From: Zhongshania aquimaris
GTDB lineage: Bacteria > Pseudomonadota > Gammaproteobacteria > Pseudomonadales > Spongiibacteraceae
Assembly: GCF_019312595.1 (NCBI RefSeq)
Contig: NZ_JAHWDQ010000001.1
Coordinates: forward strand, 1,100,280 to 1,164,279
DNA: 64,000 nucleotides
Direction of reading: 5' to 3'
The first letter of the stretch is position 1. Each line of letters opens with the position of its first letter. Below, one piece after another: positions 59,799 to 64,000 of the stretch. Under the pieces are notes generated by a model that worked only from the letters and a program-made list of their open reading frames with translations, ran no database searches and was not told the DNA's origin. Made by a program: the position numbers and the translations under genes.

Positions 59799-60856
59799 TG
59801 ATAATGTCCACGCACTACTCCGGGAAAAGACCCGCTACCCATCGCAGTACTTTCGAGCAACCGTCCATCGAGGCTTAAAAAGCGTTTTACTTTTTCCATA
59901 TCGTCGTTGAGTACCAGTTCTAAAATTAACTCATCCCTGTCCAACCACACTGTGTTGGCATGCTGAATGACCGCGAGCCCTTCAAGATAAGTCACTAAGC
60001 TAGCGTAACCGCTAAAATCCTTAACACCTGAAACATGAATCATCGTGTTCGCGCTGTTGCCAGCGCTAGCCAACACCGAATAAGTCGCCGCTTGCATATC
60101 CGCTAAATAATCAATCGGCGCCGCCAAAACCTCAGCCTCACCCGCGCCATCGCTATCAAGTTGAGTCGACTCACTGCCTTGCAATACAGCCCAACTCCCC
60201 ACCCACTGCCCTGTCGAAAACTGGGACAGGCGACCCATCAAAATAAATGGGGTGGAATAACGGGCAGACGCTGTGCGTACATCCTCAACTGACATTTTCC
60301 ATAACTGGCCTACGCTCAAATTTGCAGAATCTGCGAGATCAAATAAGGGCATTTGCAGCACCAGCCCCCGGCGATTCGCCTCGGCCTCAAGAGCCATCAA
60401 CAAGTTTTCACCCGCATCGGCACCGACAAAATGTCGACCATCTATCGTGTCCGCAACTAACCAAACCAATACTGCAGGACGATTCGCCGACCATATCGGC
60501 AAGCCTGCCGATTGCAAAGTAGCGTTTACTTGCCGAGGCGAAAAACTCAGGCTCAAGGCCAATTCGTCTTCACCGTCCGCATTTTTATTACGCTGGTAAC
60601 GGTATTGCGTCATATACGGCTCGGGGTCAGCAAGCGCCGCAGCCACTACTGAGTTATCTCGCAGCTGCTGACGGCCAGAGACCCGGACAAATACCCGCTC
60701 CAACGCAATTGCCGCGCCCTGCTTTAACGCATCTCGGGACTGAGACTCTACAATAAGCTGTTCGTCGTACAAATTTCCTACGACTGCCGCGCTAAGCTGC
60801 CCAGACAAGGCAATAAAAATTGCAGCGACTGACACCAGCACCCGAATAAATTGCAT
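59777..60856 (-). CDS. DUF2066 periplasmic protein
   Basis: Using the ATG at 60856 the protein has about 359 residues with a signal peptide (MQFIRVLVSVAAIFIALSGQ); a start at 60880 (MEKDVYK) is also in frame, and AAAGGAC lies between them. The DUF2066 region is visible as QSRDALKQGAAIALERVFVR and YRYQRN. Function unknown; conserved next to hda and purM in Pseudomonas-like bacteria. It overlaps the transporter gene by 22 bp and is divergent from purM. Confidence 0.88.
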   Translation of the reverse strand: MQFIRVLVSVAAIFIALSGQLSAAVVGNLYDEQLIVESQSRDALKQGAAIALERVFVRVSGRQQLRDNSVVAAALADPEPYMTQYRYQRNKNADGEDELALSLSFSPRQVNATLQSAGLPIWSANRPAVLVWLVADTIDGRHFVGADAGENLLMALEAEANRRGLVLQMPLFDLADSANLSVGQLWKMSVEDVRTASARYSTPFILMGRLSQFSTGQWVGSWAVLQGSESTQLDSDGAGEAEVLAAPIDYLADMQAATYSVLASAGNSANTMIHVSGVKDFSGYASLVTYLEGLAVIQHANTVWLDRDELILELVLNDDMEKVKRFLSLDGRLLESTAMGSGSFPGVVRGHYQWSGRGL

Positions 60857-61011
60857 CACTTTATATACGTCCTTTTCCATGCTGCGATTGGCTATTGTAG
60901 CAAGCCACTACGCGGTCGTGGTGTCTAGTGGCAAAAAGTCACCTTTTTGCTGCTGAATTAAACTCCCAATCAAGCTAGAATAGCGCCCTCTTAGAGGACA
61001 GCCAAACGATT

Positions 61012-62061
61012 ATGACTGACACCAGTAAGCCAAGCTTAAGTTACAAAGACGCCGGCGTAGACATCGATGCCGGTGACGCGCTAGTAGAACGCATTAAAGA
61101 TGTTGCGAAACGCACCCGCCGCCCAGAAGTGATGAGCGGACTTGGTGGCTTTGGCGCATTATGCCAAATCCCTACTGGATATAAAGAACCCGTTCTTGTA
61201 TCCGGCACCGATGGTGTCGGCACCAAATTAAAACTCGCGATGGAAGTTGGCATTCACGACACCATCGGCATCGATCTCGTCGCCATGTGCGTGAATGATC
61301 TGCTGGTGACCGGTGCCGAGCCCTTATTTTTCCTAGACTACTATGCTACCGGCGCGCTGAACGTCGATATTGCTGCCAGTGTTGTCGGCGGCATAGGCAA
61401 TGGTTGCGAACAAGCAGGCTGCGCATTAGTCGGCGGCGAAACTGCCGAAATGCCGGGCATGTACGAAGGCGATGACTACGACCTAGCGGGATTCTGCGTT
61501 GGCGTCGTAGAAAAAGCCAATATCATCGACGGTAGCTCTGTGCGAATTGGCGACAAGCTGATTGGTGTTACTTCATCTGGGCCGCACTCCAATGGCTACT
61601 CTCTGGTTCGCAAAATTATCGAACACAGTGGCGCCAAGCTAGACCAGCCCTTCGGTGACAGCACCCTTGGCGAAACACTGCTCACACCAACTAAAATTTA
61701 CATCAAACCGATTCTCCGCGTAATCAAGCAGTACCGTGTTAACGCACTGGCCCACATCACCGGCGGTGGACTGTTAGAGAATATTCCACGCGTATTACCG
61801 CGCCATACCAAAGCTGTGATAGACGGAAATAGCTGGGAACGCCCCGCTATCTTCGATTGGTTGCAGGAACAAGGTAATGTCGAATCACGCGAAATGTACC
61901 GCACCTTCAACTGTGGTATCGGAATGGTTCTCGCCGTCGCGGAAGACGATGCAGAGCGCGTGATAGACATGCTAAATCAACAGGGCGAGACAGCTATGGT
62001 GATAGGCAGTATTGAAGCCGCTGGGGAAGACGAGCCAAAAGTCGTTATAGAAGGCCTGTAA
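61012..62061 (+). CDS. purM: Phosphoribosylformylglycinamidine cyclo-ligase PurM
   Basis: A 349-residue PurM (AIR synthetase): [20 protein letters not shown] at the start, [27 protein letters not shown]-site segment, [12 protein letters not shown] and [14 protein letters not shown]. It forms aminoimidazole ribonucleotide in purine synthesis. purN starts four bases after its stop codon, so they form an operon. A TAGAAT -10-like element lies about 35 bp upstream. The ribosome site AGAGGA is somewhat distant from the ATG. Confidence 0.97.
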   Translation: MTDTSKPSLSYKDAGVDIDAGDALVERIKDVAKRTRRPEVMSGLGGFGALCQIPTGYKEPVLVSGTDGVGTKLKLAMEVGIHDTIGIDLVAMCVNDLLVTGAEPLFFLDYYATGALNVDIAASVVGGIGNGCEQAGCALVGGETAEMPGMYEGDDYDLAGFCVGVVEKANIIDGSSVRIGDKLIGVTSSGPHSNGYSLVRKIIEHSGAKLDQPFGDSTLGETLLTPTKIYIKPILRVIKQYRVNALAHITGGGLLENIPRVLPRHTKAVIDGNSWERPAIFDWLQEQGNVESREMYRTFNCGIGMVLAVAEDDAERVIDMLNQQGETAMVIGSIEAAGEDEPKVVIEGL

Positions 62062-62065
62062 TTTC

Positions 62066-62716
62066 ATGCCGTGCAAGCTGGTGATTTTGTTGTCTGGCAG
62101 CGGTTCTAATTTGCAGGCATTTATTGACGCCTGCAAAAACCAAAATCTGCCCGATACCGAAATAAGCGCGGTAATTAGCAACAAGGCCGATGCATTCGGC
62201 CTTATCCGCGCGAAAGAAGCTGGTATCGCAACAGCCTGTATCGATCACAAGCAATTTGCCAGTCGCGAAGATTTCGACGAGGCCCTGCTGCAAAAAATTG
62301 ATGAATTTGGCGCCAACCTTATAGTCCTCGCTGGATTTATGCGCATTCTCACCCCGCGCTTTGTTCGTCACTATTTAGGACGGCTAATCAACATCCACCC
62401 GTCCCTGCTCCCCAAATACCCGGGGCTACACACCCACCAACGCGCCATAGACGCTGGCGACAAAGAAGCTGGCGCCACCGTGCACTTTGTCACTGAAGAG
62501 TTAGACGGCGGGCCGCCAATAATACAGGCAAAAATACCGATATTTGACGGCGATGATGCTGCAACCCTCGCCGATCGCGTATTGTCCAAAGAGCACACGA
62601 TCTACCCTTTGGCGGCACAGTGGTTTGCCGAAGGACGCTTGAAGTTGCAGAATTCAAAGGCGGTACTTGATGATAAAAACATTCCCGAAAGCGGTATCCT
62701 TTTTCAAACGGACTAG
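62066..62716 (+). CDS. purN: Phosphoribosylglycinamide formyltransferase PurN
   Basis: A 216-residue PurN: LSGSGSNLQAFIDAC at the start, catalytic Asn109, His111 (INIHPSLLPKYPG) and Asp147 (TEELDGGP), equal to Asn106, His108 and Asp144 of E. coli. It transfers a formyl group from 10-formyl-tetrahydrofolate to GAR in purine synthesis. It begins four bases after purM and its 3' end overlaps the DUF3108 gene by 47 bp, so the three are coupled. Confidence 0.97.
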   Translation: MPCKLVILLSGSGSNLQAFIDACKNQNLPDTEISAVISNKADAFGLIRAKEAGIATACIDHKQFASREDFDEALLQKIDEFGANLIVLAGFMRILTPRFVRHYLGRLINIHPSLLPKYPGLHTHQRAIDAGDKEAGATVHFVTEELDGGPPIIQAKIPIFDGDDAATLADRVLSKEHTIYPLAAQWFAEGRLKLQNSKAVLDDKNIPESGILFQTD

Positions 62717-63521
62717 CCTAGGCACACTGTTATGTTGCGCCTTAATTAACCAATCGATCGCAAGCGGCGGCATCGCTCTGTATCCCGCGAACACCTCCCC
62801 TACCGATGCAACACCTCAAATCCAGTCACTTCAAGCTGTTACACAAAGCAATACAGTCACAGCACCACAAACAAAGGAAATTCTGCCGTACCGCGCTGAA
62901 TACAAAATCAGCAGCAACAGCCTCACCACAACGGCAACTCGCACACTCAGCAAACAGGGAAATAACTGGTTGCTCTCCCAGCAAGCAAAACTGATGTTTA
63001 TCAAGGTCGACGAGGAAAGCCTTATCGAAAGCACCAAAGATGGCTTGCGGCCACTGCACTACGAATACTCGAATAATATGAGTAGCAAACAAGACCAACG
63101 CATTAATTTTGACTGGGCTAAAAACACCGCCAGCGATAAAAAATACCGCAAACCGTGGTCGTCTAAAGTAAGTACAGACACCTTTGATCAACTTGGCGCG
63201 CAGCTAAAAATGCGCGAAGCATTAATCGAAAATCGCCTCGGCAAAAAAATGACCCAAACCGTCGTCAGTCGCGGTAAGCACAAAACCTATACCATCGAAA
63301 AAATCGGCGAAGAAACCATAAGCAGCCCCGCAGGAAAATTGCGCACCATCAAATTACTGCGCTCGCGCCCAGGTAGCAGCAGCGAAACGACGATATGGAT
63401 GGCCAAGGACTGGAATTACCTAATCGTAAGATTAGAGCAGCGCGAAGATGATGAGATTTATTCCTTAGAACTAATCAATGCCAGCCTCAATGGTAAATCC
63501 GTAACCGGCTTAAGCCAGTAG
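62670..63521 (+). CDS. DUF3108 periplasmic protein
   Basis: The ATG at 62670 is preferred to the in-frame TTG one codon earlier. About 283 residues with a signal peptide (LGTLLCCALINQSIASG), then a DUF3108 beta-rich domain recognisable by LPYRAEYKISSNSLTTTATR, LRPLHYEYSNN and DQRINFDWAKNTA. Proteins of this family share the purMN operon in Pseudomonas-like bacteria; the function is unknown, an envelope role is likely. It overlaps purN by 47 bp in another frame. Confidence 0.88.
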   Translation: MIKTFPKAVSFFKRTSLGTLLCCALINQSIASGGIALYPANTSPTDATPQIQSLQAVTQSNTVTAPQTKEILPYRAEYKISSNSLTTTATRTLSKQGNNWLLSQQAKLMFIKVDEESLIESTKDGLRPLHYEYSNNMSSKQDQRINFDWAKNTASDKKYRKPWSSKVSTDTFDQLGAQLKMREALIENRLGKKMTQTVVSRGKHKTYTIEKIGEETISSPAGKLRTIKLLRSRPGSSSETTIWMAKDWNYLIVRLEQREDDEIYSLELINASLNGKSVTGLSQ

Positions 63522-63574
63522 TTTTTAACCTGGCTCTCTCCTGCTCGACAGATAATAAGGCTATACAGATCTGC

Positions 63575-64000
63575 ATAATGCCATCCCCGACCAGATCGGG
63601 GATCCATGACTCGAACCTTGATTTACAACACGCACCGCAACGTCAAAAGCATTCGCTTATGCTCACACTGGATACTCGGTCGTGGCCGAGTATGACGGCG
63701 GGTTTTAATGGATATCAAAGCAATTCCAATTACCGTTATCCCCGACCCCGATCGGGGACCCATAAACCTCGAAATCTAATTTACTCCGCGCTTGGTAAAA
63801 TTCAAAAGCATTCGCTTGTGCTCACTCTGGATACTCGGTCGTGGCCGAGTATGACGGCGGGTTTTAATGGATATCAAAGCAATTCCAATTACCGTTATCC
63901 CCGACCCCGATCGGGGACCCATAAACCTCGAAATCTAATTTACTCCGCGCTTGGTAAAATTCAAAAGCATTCGCTTGTGCTCACTCTGGATACTCGGTCG
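63575..64000. repeat. 159-bp tandem repeat of REP-like modules, runs off the window
   Basis: The phrase TCAAAAGCATTCGCTT recurs at 63642, 63801 and 63960, exactly 159 bp apart, and the second unit repeats the first almost perfectly. Each unit includes CACTCTGGATACTCGGTCGT, the palindrome TACTCGGTCGTGGCCGAGTA, CCCCGACCCCGATCGGGGAC and CATAAACCTCGAAATC. A partial preceding copy starts at 63575. The third unit is cut by the window end. No gene is seen. Confidence 0.95.

Overview
The window reads as the chromosome of a marine-type gammaproteobacterium. The block purM-purN-DUF3108, divergent from DUF2066-AI-2E transporter-hda, is the order known from Pseudomonas-like gammaproteobacteria. The steroid and acyl-CoA catabolic genes with FabV, NADAR, PACE and OprF-like proteins fit a Cellvibrionales/Spongiibacteraceae-type organism (for example Zhongshania or Spongiibacter). 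That placement is inference; no rRNA or other decisive marker is present.

Layout. (1) 1-2770: a TonB-dependent receptor cut by the window edge, behind a TetR regulator whose sigma70-like promoter is overlaid by two copies of a 20-bp operator-like repeat. (2) 3348-4836: NADAR protein, PACE efflux pump and YgjP-like metalloprotein. (3) 4857-19068: a leftward run of twelve genes matching the KstR2-regulon (HIP) pathway for steroid rings C and D: IpdA, IpdB, IpdC, EchA20, two acyl-CoA dehydrogenase pairs, two SDRs, two thiolases and, unexpectedly, a YfaZ-like outer-membrane protein. Its intergenic gaps are filled with heptanucleotide-based hairpins. (4) 19300-20070: composite repeats. (5) 20076-26577: accessory region with an RDD protein, an L7/L12-domain fusion protein, a lipocalin-like protein, a large lipoprotein, a truncated IS1182-type transposase, and a probable integron gene cassette (HEPN-like gene plus attC). 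(6) 26880-32663: a leftward operon of acyl-CoA ligase, two Lrp/AsnC regulators, LVIVD lipoprotein and polytopic membrane protein. (7) 32788-50339: AraC-OGT fusion, AsmA, a repeat block, alanine dehydrogenase, metallo-hydrolase, sterol-desaturase family protein, MATE pump, FabV, two ketosteroid-dehydrogenase-type flavoproteins, a collagen-like/propeller lipoprotein and a Tag-like glycosylase. (8) 50431-56342: EAL-CBS-GGDEF protein and a molybdopterin oxidoreductase with a fused DmsB-DmsC partner. (9) 56630-63521: OprF-like porin, hda, AI-2E transporter, DUF2066, purM, purN, DUF3108. (10) 63560-64000: a 159-bp tandem repeat running off the window.

How the genes work together: KstD (47701-49413) and the FrdA-like flavoprotein at 43433 could act on the steroid nucleus. 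The acyl-CoA ligase at 31059 could activate HIP or another acid. The 4857-19068 operon would then carry the HIP-CoA ring system through beta-oxidation and two hydrolytic ring openings to central metabolites. The TonB receptor and YfaZ-like protein are candidate uptake components.

The least ordinary signals are the heptad hairpin family threaded through the steroid operon, the variable-copy heptad arrays inside larger tandem units, and the gene cassette with matching attC ends next to an IS remnant.
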